Assembly: GCF_002844535.1 (NCBI RefSeq) | Contig: NZ_PJNH01000001.1 | Coordinates: forward strand, 806,001 to 870,000 | From: Halalkalibacillus sediminis | Lineage (GTDB): Bacteria > Bacillota > Bacilli > Bacillales > Alkalibacillaceae | Direction: 5' to 3' | Length of the DNA stretch: 64,000 bases | Part shown: one piece after another, positions 9,437 to 16,978 of the stretch | Position numbering within the stretch: the first letter of the stretch is position 1 | How the letters are laid out: every line of letters starts with the position of its first letter | Made by a program: the position numbers and the translations under genes | Notes under the pieces: model-generated | What the model saw: only the letters and a program-made list of their open reading frames with translations | What the model was told of the DNA's origin: nothing | Databases searched by the model: none

Positions 9437-9931
9437 CTATAAATACAGCTTACTAATTTCTTCAACCAATTCATTGACCTCCAAATGATCAACCGAAATC
9501 CGATGGTCTGCAACAGCTTCATAAAGTTTGCGTCGTTTGTTGAATAATTCGATTCTAGCTTCTCTTTTCACTTTCCACAACGGCCGTTCTTCATCATCAC
9601 TAATTCTCTTCTCTACAACTTCAAGAGATGCATCAAGCCAAAAATTATGAAAAAAATTCTTTAAATACTCCCTTGACCTCTCATTCGTCACTATTCCTCC
9701 ACCAGTCGAAATAATCAAATCCTTATCCATTTGATCCTCAAGTATAGAAGACTCTACTTTTCTGAAATAAGCTTCGCCTGAGTCAGCAAAGATTTCAGGA
9801 ATGCTTCTTCCTTCATACTTTACGATCTCTTGATCTGTATCAATTAGTGGTTTTCCAAGTTTTTGAGACAATGCTTTTCCTACAGTCGTCTTCCCAACTC
9901 CCATAAAACCAATAAGTGTAAGTGGCTTCAA
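9437..9931 (-). CDS. aroK: Shikimate kinase
   Basis: Phosphorylates shikimate at the 3-hydroxyl with ATP in the chorismate/aromatic amino acid pathway. 164 residues, slightly short for the family. Walker A GFMGVGKT (residues 8-15), shikimate-binding DTDQE (about 32-36), GEAYFRKVE, STGGGIV and the lid region RPLWK are all present. The start is TTG 9931 behind GGGGGGAT; no ATG is available before the P-loop. Divergent from comGA with only 43 bases between them. B. subtilis calls this gene aroI/aroK. Confidence 0.93.
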   Translation of the reverse strand: MKPLTLIGFMGVGKTTVGKALSQKLGKPLIDTDQEIVKYEGRSIPEIFADSGEAYFRKVESSILEDQMDKDLIISTGGGIVTNERSREYLKNFFHNFWLDASLEVVEKRISDDEERPLWKVKREARIELFNKRRKLYEAVADHRISVDHLEVNELVEEISKLYL

Positions 9932-9974
9932 AAATATCCCCCCATATACTTCAAATCACAAGGAGTGATTCGAT

Positions 9975-10976
9975 GTGAACAAACCAGATTCATTATCTGA
10001 AAAAATTATGAATGATGCATTGTCAGAAGGGGCAAGCGATATCCACTTCTCCCCTGGAGAAAAAACAGTGACCATTTATTTCCGTATCAACGGTTACCGA
10101 TGGTATTATGACAAAATATTGATTCAAGCATATCAATTACTTCTGAGCTATTACAAATTTTCCACTGGCATGGATATCGCGGAGAAGCGTATTCCTCAAA
10201 ATGGGACTTTGCTATTCAATCATTCAAAAGGTATGTATGATTTACGTTTATCTACACTACCACTAAAGGAAAATGAAAGCCTTGCCATTCGAATTCTATC
10301 AAAACAAGATTTCCCAGATCTAGATGAGTTATTCGTCTTCCCAAAACAAGCAAAAGAATTAATCACCTGGATGGAAAATAAAGCAGGAATTATATTACTG
10401 ACCGGACCGACTGGTAGTGGTAAATCCACCACAATGTATACCTTATTACGAGCATCCACTCAGAAACATGGGTACCAAGCGATTACTTTAGAGGACCCAG
10501 TGGAACAAACAATCGATAATCTATTACAAGTACAGGTGAACGAAAAAGCAGGATTCAACTATGATATCGGTTTGAAAGCAGCTTTAAGACACGACCCAGA
10601 TATTATCATGGTTGGAGAAATCAGAGATCAATCAACGGCCAAATTTGCTTTTAGAGCCGCTTTAACAGGACATTTGGTCATCAGTACAATTCATGCAAAA
10701 AACGCCGTCGGAACAATAGCACGATTAACAGAAATGGGCTTAAGTAAAATAGACCTTCAACAATCAATCATAGGGATTGCCTCACAGGAATTGATAGAAT
10801 GTGAAAGGTTTTCTAATGGGAAGTCAATCATGAAAAGAGCTGCAATAGCTGAGATGCTCCATGAGCATCAATTAGAAGCTGCTATTGGCGGCACACCATC
10901 ACATAACATACCTGGTTTTGAATCATTTTCAGATTTAAGGAGAAAAGCTTATGCGCTCGGTTATTCTACTCCTTAG
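9975..10976 (+). CDS. comGA: Competence pseudopilus assembly ATPase ComGA
   Basis: Cytoplasmic traffic ATPase that drives assembly of the competence pseudopilus for DNA uptake; related to PilB/GspE. 333 residues. Walker A is GPTGSGKST (about residues 144-152), the Asp box and Walker B region LRHDPDIIMVGEIRD lies near 210, and the His box motif GHLVISTIHAKNA follows. The zinc-binding CXXC insert of GspE proteins is absent, as in other ComGA. The start is GTG 9975 behind AAGGAG; the ATG two bases earlier is followed by a stop. First gene of the comG operon; it overlaps comGB by 26 bases. No convincing ComK box was found in the 43-base divergent gap. Confidence 0.95.
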   Translation: MNKPDSLSEKIMNDALSEGASDIHFSPGEKTVTIYFRINGYRWYYDKILIQAYQLLLSYYKFSTGMDIAEKRIPQNGTLLFNHSKGMYDLRLSTLPLKENESLAIRILSKQDFPDLDELFVFPKQAKELITWMENKAGIILLTGPTGSGKSTTMYTLLRASTQKHGYQAITLEDPVEQTIDNLLQVQVNEKAGFNYDIGLKAALRHDPDIIMVGEIRDQSTAKFAFRAALTGHLVISTIHAKNAVGTIARLTEMGLSKIDLQQSIIGIASQELIECERFSNGKSIMKRAAIAEMLHEHQLEAAIGGTPSHNIPGFESFSDLRRKAYALGYSTP

Positions 10977-11994
10977 AGAAAAACGCCCACTAAAACTTCA
11001 ACTGCAAGTCCAATTTCTGGATCGCTTAAGTAAATTATTAATTAAGAATTACTCTATTAAACATGCTTTAGAATTCATGGTTTACGACCCGCAACTTGGT
11101 CGGATTGCTGAACAATTCATTGTTCGTTTAAGGTCAGGCGAATCATTGGATTCCTGCTTCAAAGAATCGAAATTTCAACCAAGTGTCGTCACCTTTTTGT
11201 ACTTCTCAAAAGAATCAGGAAAACTCCCAGATCATATCACCAATTGTACTCGAATTCTGAATATGAGAATGCACTTTCAGAAAAAATTAAAAGAAATTCT
11301 CACGTATCCCTTATTTCTATTGGGGATGAGCTTAATAATTTTCTTCGCCATAAGCACAAACTTACTTCCCCTCTATTCAAGTGCCTTCAATAGCTTTAAT
11401 GACAAAAATTCCTTCTCTTTTTTTCAGCAACTAGTCCAAACCGTAAATTTCATATTGGTGTATGGAACTATATTGAGCTTATTAATTATTAGTATAGCAA
11501 TCATCATCTTTTATAAATCTCACTTAGAAAGAAAGATGATCATCCTTAACCAAATTCCGATAGCTAGAAAATTCGCAAGCTTATTTTTCAGTTCTCAATT
11601 GGCTTATCATCTATCAAGTCTTTTGCAGAGCGGATTGACGATAAAGGAAAGTCTTCAGATTATGTCTAACCAAAATGAGAGCTCTTTGATGAGGTTATAT
11701 GCAAATGAAGCATGGGATCATCTTTCGCAAGGAACAAGTCTCTACCATTCGTTTAAGGATTTGTTGTTAATAGAACCTGATATGAAACATCTGATCCTCC
11801 GGAGTGAGGCTCAAGGGACTCTTAACGAAGATCTGAATACTTATTCTGTCCTAATTCTTGATGCAATTGAAGACCGAATCAGGCGTTTAATCGTCATGGT
11901 TCAACCTATACTGTATTCCGTTTTAGGAATTTTCATCATCTTTATCTATGTACTTACGCTTTATCCAATGTTTCAAATGATGAATAAACTATAA
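10951..11994 (+). CDS. comGB: Competence pseudopilus membrane platform ComGB
   Basis: Polytopic inner-membrane protein of the GspF/PilC type that anchors ComGA and supports pseudopilin assembly. 347 residues with two GspF-like halves and membrane helices at about 112-137, 155-182 and 315-340. AAGGAGAAA precedes ATG 10951. Overlaps comGA by 26 bases and leaves 15 bases to comGC. Confidence 0.93.
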   Translation: MRSVILLLREKRPLKLQLQVQFLDRLSKLLIKNYSIKHALEFMVYDPQLGRIAEQFIVRLRSGESLDSCFKESKFQPSVVTFLYFSKESGKLPDHITNCTRILNMRMHFQKKLKEILTYPLFLLGMSLIIFFAISTNLLPLYSSAFNSFNDKNSFSFFQQLVQTVNFILVYGTILSLLIISIAIIIFYKSHLERKMIILNQIPIARKFASLFFSSQLAYHLSSLLQSGLTIKESLQIMSNQNESSLMRLYANEAWDHLSQGTSLYHSFKDLLLIEPDMKHLILRSEAQGTLNEDLNTYSVLILDAIEDRIRRLIVMVQPILYSVLGIFIIFIYVLTLYPMFQMMNKL

Positions 11995-12009
11995 TTTCGA
12001 GGTGATTAC

Positions 12010-12309
12010 ATGAATAACGAAAAAGGATTTACTTTAATTGAAATGCTGATCGTGCTCTTTATTATCTCTGTACTTCTTCTGCTAACTATACCGAATGTCG
12101 TAAAGCATAATACTTTTGTTGATGATAAGGGGTGTGAAGCTTATATTGATCTAGTTCAATCTCAAGTTCAGATGTATAAATTAGAAACCAATGCTTATCC
12201 TATTGACCTCGCCACACTAGAAACGGAAGGTTATATTCAATCAACCGCATGCCCTGATAGTCGTGAACTTACTATCGATGGAGAAGGGATCGTAGATGTA
12301 TCCCCTTAA
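12010..12309 (+). CDS. comGC: Major competence pseudopilin ComGC
   Basis: Main structural subunit of the competence pseudopilus. 99 residues with a type IV prepilin signature: a short basic leader, the cleavage site after the Gly of EKGFTLIE, and a hydrophobic N-terminal helix. The two Cys (GCEAY and TACPD) are placed as expected for the intramolecular disulfide. ATG follows CGAGGTGAT. The stop overlaps the start of comGD by 14 bases. Confidence 0.95.
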   Translation: MNNEKGFTLIEMLIVLFIISVLLLLTIPNVVKHNTFVDDKGCEAYIDLVQSQVQMYKLETNAYPIDLATLETEGYIQSTACPDSRELTIDGEGIVDVSP

Positions 12310-12742
12310 CAAAAATAGAGGTTTCACTTTGATCGAAACGTTGATCGTATTAAGTATCCTTTTTCTAATCTCATCACTCATTTATTTCCCTTATCAGCTA
12401 AACCAAAAAGATAAAACAATCGAGTCTTTCCTCAATCAATTTGAAAAAGATATTTATATGATGCAACAATTCTCGACCTTGCACCAAAAGCGATTGTTAC
12501 TCTATATAGAACCCTCGAACTCCCGTTATTTCATTGTAGATAATCCTTTATCCCAACCAGTTGTCGATCGATCCTATGATTCTGCTATAACAATAGAATT
12601 AAATCGATTCAGCAACCCTTTTCGGTTCAGTGTGAATGGTTCGCCAATGGGCCCAGGTACTTTCAACATTCATCACCAAAGTTCCAGTTACAAAATAACA
12701 TTTCCTTTTGGGAGAGGTAGATATTATGTTTCCGAAATCTGA
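12296..12742 (+). CDS. comGD: Minor competence pseudopilin ComGD
   Basis: 148-residue minor pseudopilin with the prepilin motif NRGFTLIETL and a hydrophobic helix of about 20 residues, then a beta-rich extracellular part. Overlaps both comGC and comGE, consistent with translational coupling along the operon. Assignment rests on motif and position. Confidence 0.9.
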   Translation: MYPLNKNRGFTLIETLIVLSILFLISSLIYFPYQLNQKDKTIESFLNQFEKDIYMMQQFSTLHQKRLLLYIEPSNSRYFIVDNPLSQPVVDRSYDSAITIELNRFSNPFRFSVNGSPMGPGTFNIHHQSSSYKITFPFGRGRYYVSEI

Positions 12743-13067
12743 GGGTGGTTTCATATTAATGGATATCCTCTTAACTATTTCAGTAATGATTTTGATGACT
12801 GTAATCATTTTTCCGAGCATGAAATATATTATGAACTACTCCAATGACTTATCTCTATACAGAGAAGCAAAAACAATCCTAGATATTGAACTAACTCAAT
12901 ATGCAAGTAAACCAATACTTGAAGATGAAGAGTATTCAATTGATGGAATTTCAACCACATTTACTTTCAATATATTGTTGGAGAATAATAAACACCTCGC
13001 CTGTATTGAATGGTATGAACATAATATTAAGAAAGAAAGATGGTGCAAGTATGCGCCGAATAATTGA
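12726..13067 (+). CDS. comGE: Minor competence pseudopilin ComGE
   Basis: 113-residue minor pseudopilin. The prepilin-like segment is EGGFILMDILL followed by a hydrophobic stretch. Sequence similarity within the family is weak, so position in the operon carries the call. The start is ATG 12726; an in-frame TTG at 12708 lies upstream of the GGGAGAGG ribosome-binding site and was rejected. Overlaps comGD and comGF. Confidence 0.85.
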   Translation: MFPKSEGGFILMDILLTISVMILMTVIIFPSMKYIMNYSNDLSLYREAKTILDIELTQYASKPILEDEEYSIDGISTTFTFNILLENNKHLACIEWYEHNIKKERWCKYAPNN

Positions 13068-13497
13068 TAGTGAATCAGGAATTACACTAATCTCGCTTTT
13101 GCTTGCACTATCTGTATTAATCATGATCTTTCCCCTCTTAAATCAGATGTTATCATCCATTGAAAAACTGAATACTTCTGCATCGATTGATACATTAGCA
13201 ATTGAACAGTTTTATTATTTTCTCGAGAACGAATTGAATCATTCCGAAAAAATCACGTTAGCAACTGAGAAGATTACATTTCATCGGAAAGATGGGAGTA
13301 TCGTTACTTATTCTAAATACGAAGACAAGTTAAGGCGTCAATCCAATGATCTAGGTCATGAACTTCTAATCTTTAATGTTCTATCAATGAAGACTTTTCA
13401 GTTAAATGATCATGCCTTTCAATTGACCCTTCAATTTAGGGACGGAGAATTTCATGAAAAATACCTACTTTTCCCCTATCTTATCGAGAGTCTCTAG
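13051..13497 (+). CDS. comGF: Minor competence pseudopilin ComGF
   Basis: 148 residues; the N-terminal SGITLISLLLALS prepilin-like helix is followed by a folded extracellular domain. ATG 13051 lies inside the end of comGE; an extended reading frame from 12901 is only the overlap with comGE in another frame. Matches the ComGF family by position and by the length of the C-terminal domain. Confidence 0.88.
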   Translation: MRRIIDSESGITLISLLLALSVLIMIFPLLNQMLSSIEKLNTSASIDTLAIEQFYYFLENELNHSEKITLATEKITFHRKDGSIVTYSKYEDKLRRQSNDLGHELLIFNVLSMKTFQLNDHAFQLTLQFRDGEFHEKYLLFPYLIESL

Positions 13498-13840
13498 CGA
13501 AAAAGGTCTGATTTTTCCTTATGTACTCATTATATTATTATTTATAAGTACAATTCTTCTATCAGTGGTACAGCACCAAGTATATGAAGAAGAAAGGTTT
13601 TTGGATATTAATGCACAAGATTCCATTCAGAATTTAATTCAGATCAGTTTATATGAATTTGAACTTGAACTAAACACAATGAATTTGAATTACGAAAAAC
13701 AATTTAAATCTTATGAATATGCTAATGGAAATGTCACTATTGGGTTCTATCTTTTGGATGATGAGTTGTTGAAATTAGAATTGAATGTAGAGACACTGGA
13801 TGAAATTATTTATCGTTTTTCTACTGAAATGATTGTATAA
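13454..13840 (+). CDS. comGG: Minor competence pseudopilin ComGG
   Basis: 128 residues; last gene of the comG operon, overlapping comGF by 44 bases. EKGLIFPYVLI replaces the usual prepilin glycine/glutamate signature, as is common for ComGG. A hydrophobic helix (about 19-40) precedes a charged C-terminal region. ATG follows GGGACGGAG. yqzE, often next in B. subtilis, is absent; tRNA-Gln follows. Confidence 0.85.
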   Translation: MKNTYFSPILSRVSSEKGLIFPYVLIILLFISTILLSVVQHQVYEEERFLDINAQDSIQNLIQISLYEFELELNTMNLNYEKQFKSYEYANGNVTIGFYLLDDELLKLELNVETLDEIIYRFSTEMIV

Positions 13841-13862
13841 AAGCAGAGTGGTTGTCTATAAT
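13833..13862 (+). promoter_or_regulatory. Candidate promoter of tRNA-Gln
   Basis: TTGTAT (13833-13838), 18-base spacer, TATAAT (13857-13862), 14 bases before the tRNA 5' end. The -35 match is weak and overlaps the comGG stop. Confidence 0.5.
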
Positions 13863-13875
13863 AAATAAAGTAACT

Positions 13876-13947
13876 TGGGCCATAGCCAAGCGGTAAGGCA
13901 ACGGTTTTTGGTACCGTCATGCGTTGGTTCGAATCCAGCTGGCCCAG
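13876..13947 (+). tRNA. tRNA-Gln (TTG)
   Basis: 72-nt cloverleaf: acceptor TGGGCCA/TGGCCCA, anticodon stem ACGGT/ACCGT with loop TTTTGGT, anticodon TTG at 13908-13910, T-loop TTCGAAT, discriminator G. CCA is not encoded. Confidence 0.97.
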
Positions 13948-14040
13948 TTTTCATTGCGGTTCATAAAATGTTCATTTACAAGACCGACTACATCGTATAT
14001 AATTATCTCTGACAAGTTCCTGTGTGAAGGAGGAAATGAT

Positions 14041-14283
14041 ATGGCTCGTATGTTTCGTGTAATGTCCTTTTGGACAGCAATTTTCACAGCTATGTTTTAT
14101 GCTGGCGGAATGATGCCCATGGCTATGTTATTCTTAGCTCAAACGGTTTTCTTCTTGGGAATTGGATACTTGAACCTATCTGAACGTCTTTATATGTATG
14201 TATTTGGTGCTTATTTAACCTTATTCATGATTGGGTTTACGTATTATACAACATTCCTATTAGAACCATCATTTGCCCATTAA
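14041..14283 (+). CDS. yqgY: Small membrane protein YqgY (DUF2626)
   Basis: 80-residue protein that is nearly all hydrophobic, with three probable membrane helices (about 8-25, 27-44, 50-70). It matches the DUF2626 family conserved in Bacillaceae; function unknown. ATG 14041 follows AAGGAGGAAATGAT; the reading frame can be extended into the tRNA-Gln gene, but that extension is not real. Own terminator downstream. Confidence 0.88.
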   Translation: MARMFRVMSFWTAIFTAMFYAGGMMPMAMLFLAQTVFFLGIGYLNLSERLYMYVFGAYLTLFMIGFTYYTTFLLEPSFAH

Positions 14284-14291
14284 AGAGTAAT

Positions 14292-14329
14292 AAAGAGGAC
14301 TCAACATTCGTTGAGTCCTCTTTTATTTC
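14292..14329 (+). terminator. Terminator after yqgY
   Basis: A 12-bp stem AGAGGACTCAAC/GTTGAGTCCTCT with ATTC loop, then TTTTATTTCT. The A-tract on the other side means it can also serve the convergent yqgX. Confidence 0.92.
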
Positions 14330-14344
14330 TTTTATAGCTATAAC

Positions 14345-14965
14345 CTACAAAAAAGGATTGTTGCTTCTTTCTTTTTCAACTGTCGTTGAAGGTCCATGAC
14401 CAGGATAGATTAGTGTTTCTGAAGGCAGGATCATAATCTTTTCGGTGATGCTTTCGATTAACTGATCATGGTTTCCGAATGGTAGGTCGGTGCGTCCAAT
14501 TCCCATTTGGAATACAGTATCACCAGCTATCAGCACCCCTTCATCTTCAAACCAGAACGAAATACTTCCTGGCGAATGACCAGGTGTTAATAGAACCTTG
14601 AACTTAAACTGATCTAATTCAGTTACTCCTTCCGTTAAGAATTCGTCAGCTTGTTCCTCGGCAGAAATTCGTCCAATTTGAAACAATTCCGAGCCATTCA
14701 AAGCTGGGTCAGTCAGCCAATCCTTTTCATTTTCATGCATATATACCGGGATTTTAAAATGGTTTCTTAAAGGCTCGACTGCTCCTATATGATCGAAGTG
14801 CGCATGAGTTAGCAAAATCGCGTCTGGTTCTAACTTTTTCTCTTCCAAATAAGTAATTAGTTGATCTTCATCCCCACCTGGATCAATTATTAACACTTTT
14901 TCGTGTTGTTCCACGAGGTAGCAATTTGTTCCTAACAATCCTAAAGATAATGAATGTATTTTCAT
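14345..14965 (-). CDS. yqgX: Metallo-beta-lactamase-fold hydrolase YqgX
   Basis: 206-residue glyoxalase II-like MBL-fold hydrolase. The metal motif THAHFDHIG (about residues 52-60) and later ligands in TPGHSPGS, AGDTVF and YPGHGP are present. Members hydrolyse thioesters such as S-lactoyl conjugates; in bacilli the substrate may be a bacillithiol adduct, which is inference. It lacks the C-terminal HAGH domain. AAAGGAGATAGTC precedes the ATG. Confidence 0.9.
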   Translation of the reverse strand: MKIHSLSLGLLGTNCYLVEQHEKVLIIDPGGDEDQLITYLEEKKLEPDAILLTHAHFDHIGAVEPLRNHFKIPVYMHENEKDWLTDPALNGSELFQIGRISAEEQADEFLTEGVTELDQFKFKVLLTPGHSPGSISFWFEDEGVLIAGDTVFQMGIGRTDLPFGNHDQLIESITEKIMILPSETLIYPGHGPSTTVEKERSNNPFL

Positions 14966-15124
14966 GACTATCTCCTTTTACTTTTTGTATTTTTTATGAA
15001 ATCCCTCGACATTACACACTTTTTTTTATAAAATAAGAAGGAATCAGATTTCGGAATAATATTAGTCTTTTATGGCGACCGTAACAAATGATTACGTTGT
15101 TATTCAAGAGGAGGTACGTGAACC

Positions 15125-15298
15125 GTGGTATTAGGGATTATATTATTATTTGTCGCAATTCTAAGTGTGTTCGCTGTGTTTAGAGAAATGAAACATCGAA
15201 ATATTTTCGCTATCCTTTTCAGCGGTGCTTCAGCACTCGTTTTCGGTTGGTTCTCTGTGATGACGATATTGAATGCACTATTCCCAGACACATTCTAA
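15125..15298 (+). CDS. yqgW: Small membrane protein YqgW (DUF2759)
   Basis: 57-residue protein starting at GTG 15125, nine bases after AGAGGAGGT. Two hydrophobic helices (about 2-20 and 29-50) flank a basic REMKHRN loop. It matches the DUF2759/YqgW family of Bacillaceae; function unknown. A GTG at 15118 closer to the ribosome-binding site opens a different frame that soon stops. Confidence 0.8.
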   Translation: MVLGIILLFVAILSVFAVFREMKHRNIFAILFSGASALVFGWFSVMTILNALFPDTF

Positions 15299-15317
15299 TA
15301 GTGATGAAAAAGTTTTA

Positions 15318-15350
15318 AAAAGGCTAACTTGTTAAGTTAGCCTTTTTTAT
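15318..15350. terminator. Bidirectional terminator between yqgW and fetB
   Basis: GGCTAACTT (15322-15330) pairs with AAGTTAGCC (15334-15342) around GTT, with A-tract before and T-tract after. It overlaps the last codons of fetB. Confidence 0.9.
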
Positions 15351-16119
15351 TTAGTTCATCGAGGTCAACCAATTGCATCTGATCATTATAAAAGAATCGG
15401 TACATAATAAGTGATACGATAATTGCACTGACTGAAACAGAAGAAAAAATGCTTATGGAAATGACTAACTGATATTTTATTGCCACAATTGGCTCGATTC
15501 CACCCAGAATCAATCCAGTCATCATACCTGGTAACTGTACAAGACCAATCGTTTTCAGTTGATCAATATTCGGGATAAGAGCTGCATTCAAAGTCTTCTT
15601 GACGGTTAGATGAGAAGCCTGTCTTGGAGTTGCCCCAAGCGACAACGCGGCTAACAATTGTCCACGATTTGTTTCAAATTCAGACTTCATACGCTCCAGT
15701 GATAGACCCATCGCTACCATACTATTCCCTATTACCATCCCGCTCATAGGAATTACTTCTTCAGGAACGAACGACACCATGTCAAAGACTAGCCACAGAG
15801 AAAGAACTGCCAACTCAATGACAATCAGACCAACCAAGATGGTAGGAAAAACATAAGGAAGTGCTTTTCCTTTTTTCCTTGCGTGAAAGGTGGCAACTGT
15901 GATCATTACAGTCAACATGATCGGGATACCGATATGAGGTGGTAAATTGAATAGGTATGTTAATAGTAAACCAATTAAAAAGAGCTGCACTGTCCCTCTT
16001 ATTGATGACCATAAAATATCCTTCTTCAATCCAAGTTGATAGAAATAAGCGATACTAAATGGAATCATGACGAATACTATTAAGACTAGTAGTGAAAAAT
16101 TAGATACATCTCGTTCCAT
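15337..16119 (-). CDS. fetB: FetB/YbbM-type ABC transporter permease
   Basis: 260-residue integral membrane protein of the FetB (UPF0014) family, with about seven helices. The family signature region GMVIGNSMVAMGLSLERM and LGATPRQAS is present, as is LPGMMTGLILGG. In E. coli the FetAB pair exports iron and protects against oxidative stress; the substrate here is not shown. Lies 13 bases after fetA; AGGAGGTCACA precedes the ATG. The same gene pair is also annotated as YbbL/YbbM. Confidence 0.88.
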   Translation of the reverse strand: MERDVSNFSLLVLIVFVMIPFSIAYFYQLGLKKDILWSSIRGTVQLFLIGLLLTYLFNLPPHIGIPIMLTVMITVATFHARKKGKALPYVFPTILVGLIVIELAVLSLWLVFDMVSFVPEEVIPMSGMVIGNSMVAMGLSLERMKSEFETNRGQLLAALSLGATPRQASHLTVKKTLNAALIPNIDQLKTIGLVQLPGMMTGLILGGIEPIVAIKYQLVISISIFSSVSVSAIIVSLIMYRFFYNDQMQLVDLDELNKKG

Positions 16120-16132
16120 TGTGACCTCCTAT

Positions 16133-16831
16133 TTATTCATGATTAAGAAAACGTATAAGTTCCTTCGATTGTGGCTGTTCAATCATGTCAGGCAGGTGAC
16201 CATACTCCTTGATTTCACCACCCTCAAGAAAGATCCCTTTGTTTCCTAAACGTTTCGCTTGATTAAGGTTGTGTGTAACCATCACCATCGTTAAGTCTTG
16301 AGTCTTTAATAAATTCATTAAGTCCTCTTCAATCATCTCTATGTTTTTATCATCTAGTGCGCTGGTAGGCTCGTCCAAAAGCAAAACTTCAGGTTGATTG
16401 GCTAAAGTTCTTGCCAACGATACTCTTTGTTGTTGGCCACCTGAAAGTTCATCGACAGGCCTTTCTAAAAACTCTCCTGATAAGTTCACATGCTTTAGTA
16501 CTTCAATTGCTTTGTCTTCATTCCATTCTTCAAATAAAGAAGGTCCGAACTTTAAATTATCTTTCACCGTTTCAGGAAATAAATGTGGCTGTTGCATGAC
16601 AAGACCGATAATCTTTCTTAGTTCAGGAATAGGAAAGCTTTGTATCGCTTTTCCATTATATAATATCTCCCCATCTTCCGGATCTTCTAATCGATTAAAC
16701 AGGTGTAATAGAGTAGATTTTCCAGAACCTGAAGGCCCGAATATTATGAGTCGATCACCTTTTTCAATGCTCAGATCAATAAAATTCAATACCCTTTTCT
16801 GTACACTTTTTAGTTGGAAAATCGTTCCCAT
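16133..16831 (-). CDS. fetA: FetA/YbbL-type ABC transporter ATPase
   Basis: 232-residue ABC ATPase and partner of the FetB permease downstream. Walker A GPSGSGKST (about residues 32-40), Q-loop in MQQPHLF, signature LSGGQQQR (about 128-135), Walker B LLLDEPTSALD and switch His in VTHN are all intact. Start ATG 16831 follows GAGGTTGA. It is followed without a gap by fetB as a two-gene unit. Confidence 0.88.
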   Translation of the reverse strand: MGTIFQLKSVQKRVLNFIDLSIEKGDRLIIFGPSGSGKSTLLHLFNRLEDPEDGEILYNGKAIQSFPIPELRKIIGLVMQQPHLFPETVKDNLKFGPSLFEEWNEDKAIEVLKHVNLSGEFLERPVDELSGGQQQRVSLARTLANQPEVLLLDEPTSALDDKNIEMIEEDLMNLLKTQDLTMVMVTHNLNQAKRLGNKGIFLEGGEIKEYGHLPDMIEQPQSKELIRFLNHE

Positions 16832-16889
16832 GGAATCAACCTCTATATCTTTTATTGTGGTAATATTGTTCCTTCTATTATAGTTTACT

Positions 16890-16930
16890 GAAAATCAAAA
16901 GCCCACTCATTAACTCCAGAGTGGACTTTC
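16890..16930 (-). terminator. Terminator after the LtaS-like gene
   Basis: On the minus strand AAAGTCCACTC pairs with GAGTGGGCTTT (one mismatch), followed by TGATTTT. Confidence 0.75.
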
Positions 16931-16978
16931 CATGTAAAACAAGATGAAGCAAATTTCAAACTCTAAATTTTAAGGCGT

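Noticed and set aside
9932-9974. ComK box upstream of comGA
   Set aside because: I looked for paired AAAA-N5-TTTT sites in the gap and in the start of aroK and found no convincing pair.
16398-16883. Plus-strand open frame of 161 codons
   Set aside because: Antisense to fetA; composition mirrors the ABC ATPase coding strand.
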